A DNA stretch of 64,000 nucleotides from Ruegeria sp. R14_0 (GTDB taxonomy: Bacteria > Pseudomonadota > Alphaproteobacteria > Rhodobacterales > Rhodobacteraceae): positions 620,001 to 684,000 of the forward strand of contig NZ_JAGHRC010000001.1 in NCBI RefSeq assembly GCF_017743975.1. The letters run 5' to 3'. Shown here one piece after another: positions 36,636 to 45,580 of this stretch (position 1 is its first letter; every line of letters starts with the position of its first letter). The notes below the pieces were generated by a model. That model saw nothing but the letters and a program-made list of their open reading frames with translations, was not told where the DNA came from and ran no database searches. Made by a program: the position numbers and the translations under genes.

Positions 36636-37885
36636 TGCTCGATGATCGTGGCGTCGGCGCGCATCTGTTCGATCAGGCTGTCAGCAAAGGCTTGCAGGCG
36701 CTGCTGAGTCAGGGCGTTGGCCACATCCACGCGTGAGGTGTCCTCGCCGCGATCCAGCGTGCGGGTGCACAGCATCAGGAACTTCAACGTCTGGCCATTG
36801 TTGCCGGTCAGCGTTGTCGAGACTTCGTTCAGGTCCAGCTTGGACAGCTCAATCGCGACATCACGCGGGATCTCGGATGGGCTGGCGTCGACCCGCTGCA
36901 GAACCCCAGCCGGTTGATCCTTGGCGATACCATACAGGTCATCACACGTGTCGATCTCTTCGCGCAGTTTGGCGGCGCGAGCCAGGGTTTCGGCGCTGCG
37001 GCCACCCGCCATGTTGTAGACGGCGTAATCGATCTTGGAATAGCGTGGGGCGCTGGCTGTGGTCTCTCGCAATCCGCGCAGTTGGAACAATGCGATAGCA
37101 TTGGGCAGTGAAAGCGGCTGCGTGATATCGCCGTTTTTCAGTTCCAGAATCACCGGCTGCAGTGCAGGGGGCAGATCGGTCAGGTTCAGCCATTCCAATC
37201 GTCCGCCGTCATTGCGCGTGCCGGCAGCGGAGTATTGGGTCGCAGCCGCAGAGAAGGCGTCAAACCCTTCCAAAAGCGCGATTTCCTCGGCCAGCAATTC
37301 GGCCTGCGCAACGGTCTGCTGTGTCACCGGGATGATGATCTCGGACAAAAGGACCTGAAGCCCGCCACTGCCTGCCTGACCCATGGCGCGGTTGATCTCA
37401 TCCTCGCTGGGACGGGCCTGCGACAGAAAGCGCGCGCTGACAAAGTCGCGCCACGACAACTGATCGGCAACGAAGTCCCGCACGGTTTCAGGTGAAACCC
37501 CAGCATCAGCCAGCAAATTCAGAAATTCGTCCGTCGACAGTCGACCACGGGCGGCAAACTCGTCAATACCCACTTGGATATCTTCAGGAGCGGCCTCGAT
37601 TCCAGCCTCGCGCATGGCTTGCTTGCGCAGCCGTTCGTCAATCAATGCTTCGCGAACTTCGGCCTCGGTCGCGCCGGGTGCGCCCAGTGCTGACAGGAAT
37701 TGCTGACGCTGCTCAAGCTCGTACCAGGTGACAATGTCCTGATTGACCTTGATCGCAGGCGAAAACAGGCTTTGCGCCTGCACCTGCGCGCCGGAGAGGG
37801 TCACCAGAACGGCAGCCAGCGCCGGTGCGACCGGTTTTAGCCAACCGGAACGAATGAATCGGGAGAAACCTGAAATCAACTGCAT
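36632..37885 (-). CDS. surA: SurA-like periplasmic peptidyl-prolyl isomerase/chaperone
   Basis: 417 residues. The signal peptide ends AQVQAQS near residue 38. The SurA N-terminal helical domain follows (VNQDIVTWYELEQRQQFL, then RLRKQAMREAGIEA and a second helix pair), and one parvulin-like domain lies at about 165-280 (LLSEIIIPVTQQTVAQA, GGRLEWLNLTDLPPAL). The C-terminal part is more diverged than in E. coli. It escorts outer-membrane proteins across the periplasm. The start overlaps the lptD end by 10 bp and the stop overlaps pdxA by 4 bp. Confidence 0.88.
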   Translation of the reverse strand: MQLISGFSRFIRSGWLKPVAPALAAVLVTLSGAQVQAQSLFSPAIKVNQDIVTWYELEQRQQFLSALGAPGATEAEVREALIDERLRKQAMREAGIEAAPEDIQVGIDEFAARGRLSTDEFLNLLADAGVSPETVRDFVADQLSWRDFVSARFLSQARPSEDEINRAMGQAGSGGLQVLLSEIIIPVTQQTVAQAELLAEEIALLEGFDAFSAAATQYSAAGTRNDGGRLEWLNLTDLPPALQPVILELKNGDITQPLSLPNAIALFQLRGLRETTASAPRYSKIDYAVYNMAGGRSAETLARAAKLREEIDTCDDLYGIAKDQPAGVLQRVDASPSEIPRDVAIELSKLDLNEVSTTLTGNNGQTLKFLMLCTRTLDRGEDTSRVDVANALTQQRLQAFADSLIEQMRADATIIEQ

Positions 37886-40038
37886 CTTCTCTTGTACTGT
37901 TGGCCGCCACCCTCGACGGAGTAACCTGTCAGGGCAACGGTAAACCCGAATTCTGTCGAAGGCTCAATACTTGATGACGAGGTAAATCGTCTACTGACAG
38001 TCATGTTAACCCGCACACATTCGTTCTGGTAGGTAATCCCCAGCCCATAGCGGATCGGTTCGGATTCGCTAAAGTCATATCGTGCCAGCGCCGTTGTCAG
38101 CCAGTTCTGATCCACACGGTAACGCCCGTCCACCCAGATCTCGGAGATCTCGTCATCCACGTTTTCCGCCGGGTCCGGCTCTTGCCAGACATAGCTGCCG
38201 ACAACATCAGCGTTTTCCCCAACCCAAGCGGCGCGCACCTCGGCCTTGGCAAAGCTAAAGTCGCCGTTCAACAGACCGCGGCCCGCCAGGGACCAGCCAT
38301 TCGCTGTCTGTAGCTGACCCGCCAGCAAGATGTCAGATGCGGTGCCCTGAAGGCCCGAGGTCAGGTTAAAGTTCGGGTCCGCGGTCGAACGAAAGACTTG
38401 ACCGACAGTGGCCAGTGCCCGCCATCCATTGGGGGCCTGGCGCGACCAGTTCAGCCCGAAAACAGCTGTCGTGCCATCTTCACGCCGATCGGGTGCCGGA
38501 AAGCGGGACAGGGACAGCAGGTTACCCTGATCGAATTCCTGAAAGGTGCTTTCGTCATTGGGCACGTCCTGATCCGTCACATGCGTCCAGCCAATCTGCG
38601 CGATGGGTTCAAGAACCTGTATCGCGCCGGAGGTCTCGCGTCGGCTCATGGGATACCGCAGCGTCAGCGCCGCGCGCGGCGTGGCCCGTGTCACGCGATC
38701 AGGAAACTGGCTGTCGTCACGGATATTGAAGGTGTCCACCGACGTCCCAAGCTGCGCGTCAGCACGCAAACCCGAGGCAAATGTCCAGCTGCGCAGCCAT
38801 TGCGCATCAAATGTTCCGCGCGCCACGTCGCGGCCCACGATGTCCTCATCGCTGGTGCGCTTGTGGGTGTGGGTCACAAAGCCCAGACGCACTTCACCGC
38901 CGACCGAGGTCGGGAAGTAGCGTTTTTGGAAGTAGAGGTCGAAGATACGCGACGGAATCTCTTCTTCATTTTCGCTGTCGCGCAAAGATTTATAGTGGAT
39001 AAAACTGGTGCGGAAGGCGGTATCGCGTTTGATACGTTCTAGCGCCACCTCGCTGCGCAGGCGGTCAAAGTCGGGCAGGCCGTAATCGGCCAGATAGGCG
39101 TTGTCAGACGTTGTCTTTAGATCAAACAGTAAGCGGAAGTCGTTGTTCAGGTTAAAGAAACCATTGGCGAACAAATAGCCGCGATCCTCGCCTTGTTGCA
39201 GGTCATCGCGGGTGAATGCGCCGGTGAACTCGATCCGCCCGCGTCTGAATGCCTGTCGATAACGATACCCCAGCGTGCGGGTTTTGGACGATAGATAGGG
39301 TGTCAGGGTCAGGTCTTTGTGGTCGCCCATTTTGATGAAATACGGCACCTGCAGCCCCGTACCCAGCTGCGATGTCGTGCGCAGCGACGGGACGAGGAAG
39401 CCGGTGGCCCGTTCCAGTGTCGGGTCAGGCAGGCGCAGGTAGGGCAGGTAGAAGACCGGCACATCCAGAAGGCGAAACTGCGCCCCTTCGAAATACAGCT
39501 GACGTTCCAGCTGATCATGCGTCACCTTGCGCGCCCTTATCTGCCAGATTGGCGGTTTGCCATTGGCGCAGACGTGGCACGATGTGGCCGAGACTTTGCT
39601 GAACTGCGTATAGCGCCCACTGGCCCGCGTGGCCTGGACCGAAGCGATCTGGACCTGTTGATCAAACACCATGCGCGCGCCGATCAGAAGGCCGTTCATG
39701 ATGCCGTCATCCAACTCGGCCGAATCTGCCAGCAAGGTCGTGGCACCACCCTGATCAATGCGAACCGGCCCCTCCAGCGACAGATTGCCGGTCTCTCGGT
39801 CGTATGTGATGCGTGACGCGGTGACTTTAGTGTCACCCTGGAACGCCTCGACATTGCCTTCGGCGACCAGATTGCGCTCGGGCGTGATAAAGATGCGGTC
39901 GGCGACCAGAAGGGCCGGTTGATCCTCTTGCGCGGTACTTTGGGGCGCGTTTGTGGCGGGTTGCGACTGGGCCAAAGTGCCTGCAGGCATTGCCAGTGCG
40001 ACGGCACCGGATAGCAGCAAGCCGGTTAAAATCCGCAT
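37876..40038 (-). CDS. lptD: LPS-assembly outer-membrane protein LptD
   Basis: 720 residues. The signal peptide ends GTLAQS near residue 24. The periplasmic OstA/LptA-like jellyroll (LLVADRIFITPERNLVAEGNVEAF...) comes next, then a Cys pair in SCHVC for inter-domain disulfides and the 26-strand barrel (FYLPYLRLPDPTLERATGFL onward). It receives LPS from LptA/C and inserts it in the outer leaflet with LptE. The family's C-terminal Cys is present in GGQQYKRRCS. The start overlaps the lptG stop by one base. Confidence 0.93.
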   Translation of the reverse strand: MRILTGLLLSGAVALAMPAGTLAQSQPATNAPQSTAQEDQPALLVADRIFITPERNLVAEGNVEAFQGDTKVTASRITYDRETGNLSLEGPVRIDQGGATTLLADSAELDDGIMNGLLIGARMVFDQQVQIASVQATRASGRYTQFSKVSATSCHVCANGKPPIWQIRARKVTHDQLERQLYFEGAQFRLLDVPVFYLPYLRLPDPTLERATGFLVPSLRTTSQLGTGLQVPYFIKMGDHKDLTLTPYLSSKTRTLGYRYRQAFRRGRIEFTGAFTRDDLQQGEDRGYLFANGFFNLNNDFRLLFDLKTTSDNAYLADYGLPDFDRLRSEVALERIKRDTAFRTSFIHYKSLRDSENEEEIPSRIFDLYFQKRYFPTSVGGEVRLGFVTHTHKRTSDEDIVGRDVARGTFDAQWLRSWTFASGLRADAQLGTSVDTFNIRDDSQFPDRVTRATPRAALTLRYPMSRRETSGAIQVLEPIAQIGWTHVTDQDVPNDESTFQEFDQGNLLSLSRFPAPDRREDGTTAVFGLNWSRQAPNGWRALATVGQVFRSTADPNFNLTSGLQGTASDILLAGQLQTANGWSLAGRGLLNGDFSFAKAEVRAAWVGENADVVGSYVWQEPDPAENVDDEISEIWVDGRYRVDQNWLTTALARYDFSESEPIRYGLGITYQNECVRVNMTVSRRFTSSSSIEPSTEFGFTVALTGYSVEGGGQQYKRRCS

Positions 40039-41138
40039 CAGCCGTCCTCCGCGTGCAGCAAAAGGCCGAGGGAGAGAAGAATGGCTGCAAAGGGCGGGGC
40101 CCAGGCCGCGACAAAGATAGGCAATTGACCGTTTTCCCCCAGAATTTGGGCAAAGTTGCGAATGAAGTAGATGCCAAAGCCCAGCAATACGGCGGTCAGA
40201 ACGGCGATCCCGGTGCCGCCGAAACGCACATGGCGCATGGTGAATGCGGCACCGATCAGAACCATCGACATCAAGAACAGCGGGCGGGCCAGCTGGACCT
40301 GCAGCCAGACCTCGTATTGCTTGGTCGAAAACCCCGCTTCGCGCAGATCGCGGATGAGTTCCGGCAGATCATAGATGGATACAGAATCCTGCTCGCCCAG
40401 CGTGTCCAGGATCCGCTGACGCGTCAGCGATGTCGGGATTTCAAGCCGCGCGTGTTCCTTTGAGTGGGTTTCGGGATTCACGCCGTCTTCCAATGACCAG
40501 ATCTTGGCGTTGCTCAGCACCCATGTACCGCCCTCAAGATCGGCCTGATCTGCCGTGATCTGTTGGATCGGTGTTCCGTCCGGGGAAAAGGTTATGATCG
40601 TGACTTCGTTCAGCGTGAATGTGTCCCCGTTCGACGTTTCGCGCGCGTGGATCACTGATTGCCCATTGGCCGAGCCCTGACGCAACCACAGCCCTTCGGC
40701 ACTGATCGACAGGGTTGAACCGCCGTCGTTCTTGTAGCTTTCGGCCAGTCGCTTGTACTCCTCGGACGTGGCCGCAGCGATTGGGTTCAACAGGCCAACC
40801 GCCATCGCGCCGATGATCAATGCAATGACCACGGGCGCCAAAAGGGCGCGGATGCCCGACCGTCCCGTGGCACGGGTCACCACCAGCTCGGAACTGCGGG
40901 CCAGCCCGATGAACAACGCGATTGTGGACAGAATAATCAGCAGCGGCAGCATCTCGCTGATCGCGGCGGGTGTGTTCAGCAAGGTCAGTTGCAGCAATTG
41001 GCCGAACGAGAGGTTTACTTCGTCAAAGCGGCGGACCTGCTCGATCAGGTCGATCAGAATCATCAGAGTCAGAAAAATAACGCCGATAACCAGAAAGCTT
41101 TGAACGAAACGGCGGGCGAAATAACGGTCGAGGATCAC
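40038..41138 (-). CDS. lptG: LPS export ABC transporter permease LptG
   Basis: 366 residues. Three N-terminal helices, a periplasmic jellyroll domain (about 130-270) and three C-terminal helices give the YjgP/YjgQ plan. LDRYFARRFVQSFLVIGVIFL, SSELVVTRATGRSG (the LptB coupling region) and MVLIGAAFTMRHVRFGG mark it as LptG rather than LptF. A GTG at 41138 has GGAGGG 7 bases upstream. LptG normally pairs with LptF, usually encoded immediately upstream; no lptF lies between this gene and pepA. Confidence 0.9.
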   Translation of the reverse strand: MILDRYFARRFVQSFLVIGVIFLTLMILIDLIEQVRRFDEVNLSFGQLLQLTLLNTPAAISEMLPLLIILSTIALFIGLARSSELVVTRATGRSGIRALLAPVVIALIIGAMAVGLLNPIAAATSEEYKRLAESYKNDGGSTLSISAEGLWLRQGSANGQSVIHARETSNGDTFTLNEVTIITFSPDGTPIQQITADQADLEGGTWVLSNAKIWSLEDGVNPETHSKEHARLEIPTSLTRQRILDTLGEQDSVSIYDLPELIRDLREAGFSTKQYEVWLQVQLARPLFLMSMVLIGAAFTMRHVRFGGTGIAVLTAVLLGFGIYFIRNFAQILGENGQLPIFVAAWAPPFAAILLSLGLLLHAEDG

Positions 41139-41378
41139 GCGGGACCCTCCGCAACGCAAATTTTCAACCGGTTCAGTGCCGGGTACAGACCAGAATCACC
41201 GCAGCGCACCCATGTGCGTGACGGCCTATGCCTGCCCTGTCTTGCCAAGATCTTCTCCCCCGAGCCTGTCGGATTTTTTCCGGGACTGTAATGCAAATGC
41301 GGGCCGGGGAAAACTGCTATCTGGTCAAGGCGCGCGGCGCGGGCTAGGTCTTGGGGAACTGATTTTGAGGAGTTTGCA

Positions 41379-42845
41379 ATGAGCAGTCTTGTACCGATCC
41401 GTTTTCAGGCTTTCGACGTGGATGAAATGGCACAGGCCGAGGGGCGCGTTGTCGTCATCGTAACACCCGAGGCCAAAATGGGTCCGGCTGTGCGGCGCGC
41501 CAACCGATTGACCCGCGGCGCGATTGCCCGTCTGGTTGAAAGCGACCGGTTCGAAAAGGTCAAAGCGGGGGATGTGGTCTCGCTGGCCTGGCCCAGCGGC
41601 ATGGCGGCCGAGGCGCTGGACATTCTGATCCTGGACCGTCGCCCCGATCCAGCCGAAGCGCGCAAGGCAGGGGCCAAACTGGCCAAGTTGGCGGACGGCC
41701 GGCCTGTGCTGGTCATGGCCGGAAATCAGGTCCGTACCGAAGATCTGGCGATGGGGCTTGCGCTGCGCAGCTATGACTTTGACGCGCACAAGTCCAAAGA
41801 GGCGGATCAGCCCGGTGCCTTCACCATCAGCCACCAAAAGGCCGATGAGGTCGAGGCCAGCTTTGCACCGCTCTACGCGGTGGCCGACGGTGTGCGCATG
41901 ACGCGCGACCTGACCAACGAACCGGCCAACGTGCTGACCACCACCGAATTCGCCGACCGGCTGGATGAGATGAAAGAGCTGGGGCTTGAGGTCGAAGTTC
42001 TGGAGGAAGACAAGCTGGCCGAGCTGGGCATGCGCACACTGCTGAGCGTCGGGCAAGGCTCGGTCAGCCCCTCGAAGGTTGTGGTGATGCAGTGGAATGG
42101 TGGCGACAAGGATGACGCGCCGTTGGCTCTTGTCGGCAAGGGCGTAGTGTTCGACACCGGTGGTATCTCGCTCAAACCAGCGGGCGGCATGGAAGACATG
42201 ACCATGGACATGGGCGGTGCGGGCGTTGTCGCGGGTACTATGCGGGCGCTGGCCAAGCGTAAAGCCAAGGCCAATGTAGTGGGGCTGGTGGGTCTGGTCG
42301 AGAATATGCCGTCTGGCAACGCCACCCGTCCGGGTGATGTGGTCAAATCCATGAAAGGCGACACGGTCGAGATCATCAATACCGATGCCGAGGGCCGCTT
42401 GGTTCTGTGCGACGTGATGTGGTACGCGCAGGAACAGTTCCAACCTGTGGGTATGATTGATCTGGCCACTCTGACCGGTGCAATCATCATCGGGCTGGGC
42501 CATGAGAATGCCGGTGTCTTTTCGAACAACGACACGTTCTGCAACGCCTTCCTGAAAGCCGCGGGTGCCGAGGATGAAGGCGCGTGGCGGATGCCTTTGG
42601 GTGACGCCTATGACAAACAGCTGAAATCGCGGATTGCCGACATGAAGAACGTGGGGGGCCGTCCGGCAGGCTCGATCACGGCTGCGCAGTTCCTGCAGCG
42701 CTTCGTGAAAGAGGATACGCCGTGGATTCACCTGGACATCGCAGGTGTGGCCTCGGTCTCGTCCGAGACGTCCTATGCGCCCAAAGGCGCGACCGGCTGG
42801 GGTGTACGCGCGCTCAGCCGTTTTGTGCAGGACAATTTCGAGTAA
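41379..42845 (+). CDS. pepA: Leucyl aminopeptidase (M17)
   Basis: 488 residues. Removes N-terminal residues from peptides in the cytoplasm. The dinuclear metal site is in VGKGVVFDTGGISLKPAGGM and the family signature in NTDAEGRLVL, with the catalytic Lys and Asp in those segments. The N-terminal 160 residues are the macro-like PepA domain, which can bind DNA in E. coli. GAGGAG lies before the ATG. holC follows 4 bp downstream, a standard pairing. It is divergent from lptG by 240 bp. Confidence 0.95.
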   Translation: MSSLVPIRFQAFDVDEMAQAEGRVVVIVTPEAKMGPAVRRANRLTRGAIARLVESDRFEKVKAGDVVSLAWPSGMAAEALDILILDRRPDPAEARKAGAKLAKLADGRPVLVMAGNQVRTEDLAMGLALRSYDFDAHKSKEADQPGAFTISHQKADEVEASFAPLYAVADGVRMTRDLTNEPANVLTTTEFADRLDEMKELGLEVEVLEEDKLAELGMRTLLSVGQGSVSPSKVVVMQWNGGDKDDAPLALVGKGVVFDTGGISLKPAGGMEDMTMDMGGAGVVAGTMRALAKRKAKANVVGLVGLVENMPSGNATRPGDVVKSMKGDTVEIINTDAEGRLVLCDVMWYAQEQFQPVGMIDLATLTGAIIIGLGHENAGVFSNNDTFCNAFLKAAGAEDEGAWRMPLGDAYDKQLKSRIADMKNVGGRPAGSITAAQFLQRFVKEDTPWIHLDIAGVASVSSETSYAPKGATGWGVRALSRFVQDNFE

Positions 42846-42849
42846 GCAC

Positions 42850-43308
42850 ATGGGGGCCGTCTATTTCTACCACCTGACCCGCCAGCCACTGGAATACACC
42901 TTGCCGGTGCTGCTGGACAAGGCGCGGCAGGCCGGGTGGAAGATTGCCGTGCGGGGCACTGATCCCGCACGGATGGATTGGTTGGATGAAAAACTGTGGC
43001 TGGGACCCGAGGAGGGCTTTCTGCCACATGGTCGGACCGGTGGCCCGCATGATGCAGCACAACCTATTCTGCTGACGACCGAGGCGCAGGCTGCCAATGA
43101 CCCGACCTGCGTCATGGCGGTGGACGGCGCGTCGGTCGAGCCTGACGAGGTCAACAAACTCGACCGCGTTTGCATTCTGTTTGACGGCAATGATGGGGAA
43201 GCCGTCCAGCACGCGCGTGAACAATGGAAAGCGCTGACCGGCGCGGGGTGTTCGGCACAATACTGGTCCGAGGAGACGGGCCGTTGGGAAAAGAAAGCCG
43301 AGGCCTGA
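42850..43308 (+). CDS. holC: DNA polymerase III subunit chi
   Basis: 152 residues. VYFYHLTRQPLEYTLPVLLDK at the start, DEKLWLGPEEGFLPHG and RVCILFDGNDGEAVQHAREQW are typical of HolC, which links the clamp loader to SSB. It starts 4 bp after the pepA stop (TAAGCACATG), and the pair is co-transcribed in many proteobacteria. Confidence 0.92.
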   Translation: MGAVYFYHLTRQPLEYTLPVLLDKARQAGWKIAVRGTDPARMDWLDEKLWLGPEEGFLPHGRTGGPHDAAQPILLTTEAQAANDPTCVMAVDGASVEPDEVNKLDRVCILFDGNDGEAVQHAREQWKALTGAGCSAQYWSEETGRWEKKAEA

Positions 43309-43345
43309 GCGTCAGGCCTTACAAGTGATTTCAGGAGAGTGACAG

Positions 43346-44392
43346 ATGGACATGAAGCCTTTGGGCCGCACCGGTATCGAGGTCAGCGACCTGTGTCTGG
43401 GTACAATGACATTCGGCACCCAGACATCCGAAGCGGACGCGCACCGGCAGTTGGACATGGCACTGGCCGCCGGGATCAATTTTGTGGATGCGGCCGAGAT
43501 GTATCCGGTCAACCCGATGTCGAAAGAGACGGTCGGGCGGACCGAAGAGATTCTTGGAAACTGGAGCGCCGCCAACAAGGCGCGACGGGATGAGTACATT
43601 CTGGCCACCAAGCACTCCGGCGCGGGGTTCATGCACGCGCGCGACGGAGCCGCGATTTCGGCAGAGACAATCCCCGTGGCGATCGAAGGCTCGCTGGGTA
43701 GGTTGCAGACGGAGTGCATTGATCTTTACCAGTTTCACTGGCCCAACCGCGGCAGTTATATGTTCCGGCAGAACTGGGACTATGCGCCGTCCGGGCACAA
43801 TACCAACGAAGTGTTGGAGAACATGCAGGAATGCCTTGAGGCACTGCAGCAGCAGGTCGACAAGGGCAACATCCGTGCTTTTGGTCTGTCGAACGAAAGC
43901 GCCTGGGGCACCGCGCAATGGCTGCGCCTGGCCGAGCAGATGGGCACCCCGCGCGTGGCATCTGTTCAGAACGAGTATTCCTTGCTGTGCCGTCACTTCG
44001 ACACGGATATGGCCGAACTGAGCGTGCATGAGGATGTGGGCCTGATGGCGTTCTCTCCGCTTGGGGCCGGGTTCCTGACGGGCAAGTATCAAGGCGGGGC
44101 GGTGCCCAAGGGATCGCGCATGGATCTGGTACCCACCATGGGCGGACGCAAGTATGAGCGCGTGTTTGGTGCCGTCGATGCCTATCTGGCGGTCGCGGAA
44201 CGACATGGACTGGACCCGGTTCATATGGCGCTGGCCTGGTGCCGGACGCGGCCCTTCATGATGTCGGCCATTTTCGGGTCTACGACCGTGGCCCAGTTGG
44301 AACACATCCTTGCCGGGAAAGACCTGCGGTTGTCAGATGAGGTTCTGGCCGAGATTGGTCAGGCGCATCGCGCGCATCCCATGCCATTCTAG
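43346..44392 (+). CDS. Aldo/keto reductase (Tas-like)
   Basis: 348 residues, a TIM-barrel NADPH-dependent reductase. The start PLGRTGIEVSDLCLGTMTFG, the catalytic tetrad Asp/Tyr in NFVDAAEMYPVNP, Lys in LATKHSG and His in YQFHWPNRG are present, and VASVQNEYSLLCRHFD is typical of the Tas/YajO group. Physiological substrate unknown. It ends with a dispersed repeat and converges on the GlxA-like regulator. A link with the carnitine genes beyond is not supported by strand or overlap. Confidence 0.88.
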   Translation: MDMKPLGRTGIEVSDLCLGTMTFGTQTSEADAHRQLDMALAAGINFVDAAEMYPVNPMSKETVGRTEEILGNWSAANKARRDEYILATKHSGAGFMHARDGAAISAETIPVAIEGSLGRLQTECIDLYQFHWPNRGSYMFRQNWDYAPSGHNTNEVLENMQECLEALQQQVDKGNIRAFGLSNESAWGTAQWLRLAEQMGTPRVASVQNEYSLLCRHFDTDMAELSVHEDVGLMAFSPLGAGFLTGKYQGGAVPKGSRMDLVPTMGGRKYERVFGAVDAYLAVAERHGLDPVHMALAWCRTRPFMMSAIFGSTTVAQLEHILAGKDLRLSDEVLAEIGQAHRAHPMPF

Positions 44393-44455
44393 GGGGCGCC
44401 GCCCCCGCCGCGCTGCGCGCGGCTCCCCTGGGATATTTTTGGCCAGATGAAGCAG
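44393..44455 (+). repeat. Dispersed intergenic repeat, copy 3 (full form)
   Basis: A GC-rich palindromic arm (GGGGCGCCGCCCCCGCCG and GCTGCGCGCGGC segments) is followed by GGATATTTTTGGCCAGATGA (44431-44450). It sits between convergent genes, where the hairpin could end transcription. Confidence 0.75.
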
Positions 44456-44461
44456 ATCCCG

Positions 44462-45448
44462 TTAGTGATGGGTGGGCAGCGTGCGGTCCTGACGCAGGTC
44501 GCGGGCAGAAAGGCCATGCGCCGTACGAAACGCGCGGGCAAAGCTGGATTGTGAGGCAAAGCCAGTGGCCAGCGCCACGTCCATTAGGGGCATGTCTGTA
44601 TCGGTAACCAGGCGGCGGGCCTCGGCCAGACGCAGTTGCAGGTAGTGATCCTGTGGAGTGGTGTTCAGGCGCAGGCGGAATTGCTGCTGAAGGGTGCGGG
44701 GGCTGGTCCCAAGCGTTTCGGCGATGTCGGCCAGCGGCAAGGGGTCTTCCAGGGAAGACTCCATCAGGGAGTTTGCTTTGGCCGTCAGGGCAGTGTGCCG
44801 ATGTGGAGCGCCTGTGCGGCTCTGCGGCTTGGTTGGGCTGGGCGCGCCGTCGTACAGAAACAGGCCCGAGACCCGGGCGGCAAAACCGGCACCATGTCGC
44901 GCGGCGATGATATGGAGCATCATCTCGACCGCGGGGATCGCACCGCCCGATGTCAGGCGGTTTTCAGATACCGTAAACCGGTCGGGGCGTACGTCGACCT
45001 CTGGAAAGCGGTTGGCGAAATTGTCCAGGTCTTCCCAGTGCGTGGTTGCTGCGTGGCCGTTCAGCAGACCGGCCTCGGCGAGCAGCCAAGGGCCGCCATC
45101 GATCCCGGCCATGGTGGCGCCGGTGGCCGCGATACGGCGCAGACCGGCCAGTAGGCTGGGGGTTGCGTGGCGGGCCAGTTGAAACCCGGCGACGACGATC
45201 ATCAGGTCGCAGCTTTGCAAGCGGGCCAGAGGAATGCCGGGAACCATCAGCGCACTGGTCAGCATCGCAGGTTCGGCCGTCGCGGTCACGTAATCCCAGT
45301 CAAATGCCGGTCGATCCGCCAGCCGGTTTGCGGCGCGCATTGGATCCACGGCGGATGCGAAGCTGAGCGTGTTGCATTCGTCCAGAACCAGCACCGCTGT
45401 TTTCAGGGCGCGATGTTCAGGCTGCAATATGTTTTTTGCGGATTTCAT
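44462..45448 (-). CDS. GlxA/CdhR-type AraC-family regulator of carnitine catabolism
   Basis: 328 residues. Residues about 20-190 form a DJ-1/PfpI-like domain (TAVLVLDECNTLSFASAVDP, IDGGPWLLAEAGLL, TSGGAIPAVEMMLHIIAARHG), followed by an AraC HTH pair (LADIAETLGTSPRTLQQQFR and MDVALATGFASQSSFARAFR). This is the architecture of GbdR and CdhR, which sense glycine betaine or carnitine. Its divergent position next to the dehydrocarnitine cleavage and carnitine dehydrogenase genes supports CdhR. Start at MKSAKN (45448); an in-frame upstream codon would add eight residues. Confidence 0.82.
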   Translation of the reverse strand: MKSAKNILQPEHRALKTAVLVLDECNTLSFASAVDPMRAANRLADRPAFDWDYVTATAEPAMLTSALMVPGIPLARLQSCDLMIVVAGFQLARHATPSLLAGLRRIAATGATMAGIDGGPWLLAEAGLLNGHAATTHWEDLDNFANRFPEVDVRPDRFTVSENRLTSGGAIPAVEMMLHIIAARHGAGFAARVSGLFLYDGAPSPTKPQSRTGAPHRHTALTAKANSLMESSLEDPLPLADIAETLGTSPRTLQQQFRLRLNTTPQDHYLQLRLAEARRLVTDTDMPLMDVALATGFASQSSFARAFRTAHGLSARDLRQDRTLPTHH

Positions 45449-45454
45449 CAAGTT

Positions 45455-45517
45455 CGATTCGCATTCTGGCAAGTGTTTTCACAAGGCTGCGTCAGAGTCG
45501 GGGGTGAACGCAAATCG
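45455..45517. promoter_or_regulatory. Inverted repeat in the divergent carnitine promoter region
   Basis: CGATTCGCATTC (45455-45466) and GAACGCAAATCG (45506-45517) are complementary at 10 of 12 positions, 51 bp from start to start, about five helical turns. It lies between the regulator and the BKACE gene, where a shared operator is expected. Confidence 0.4.
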
Positions 45518-45580
45518 GAATCCGGGGAGAAGCCTGAGGATAAGTCAGGGCGAAACCCGGTATAACTTGGGGAAAACACC

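Noticed and set aside
41325-42851. 508-codon open frame opposite pepA
   Set aside because: pepA is complete and conserved; the antisense frame matches no family and spans its whole length as a codon-bias shadow.
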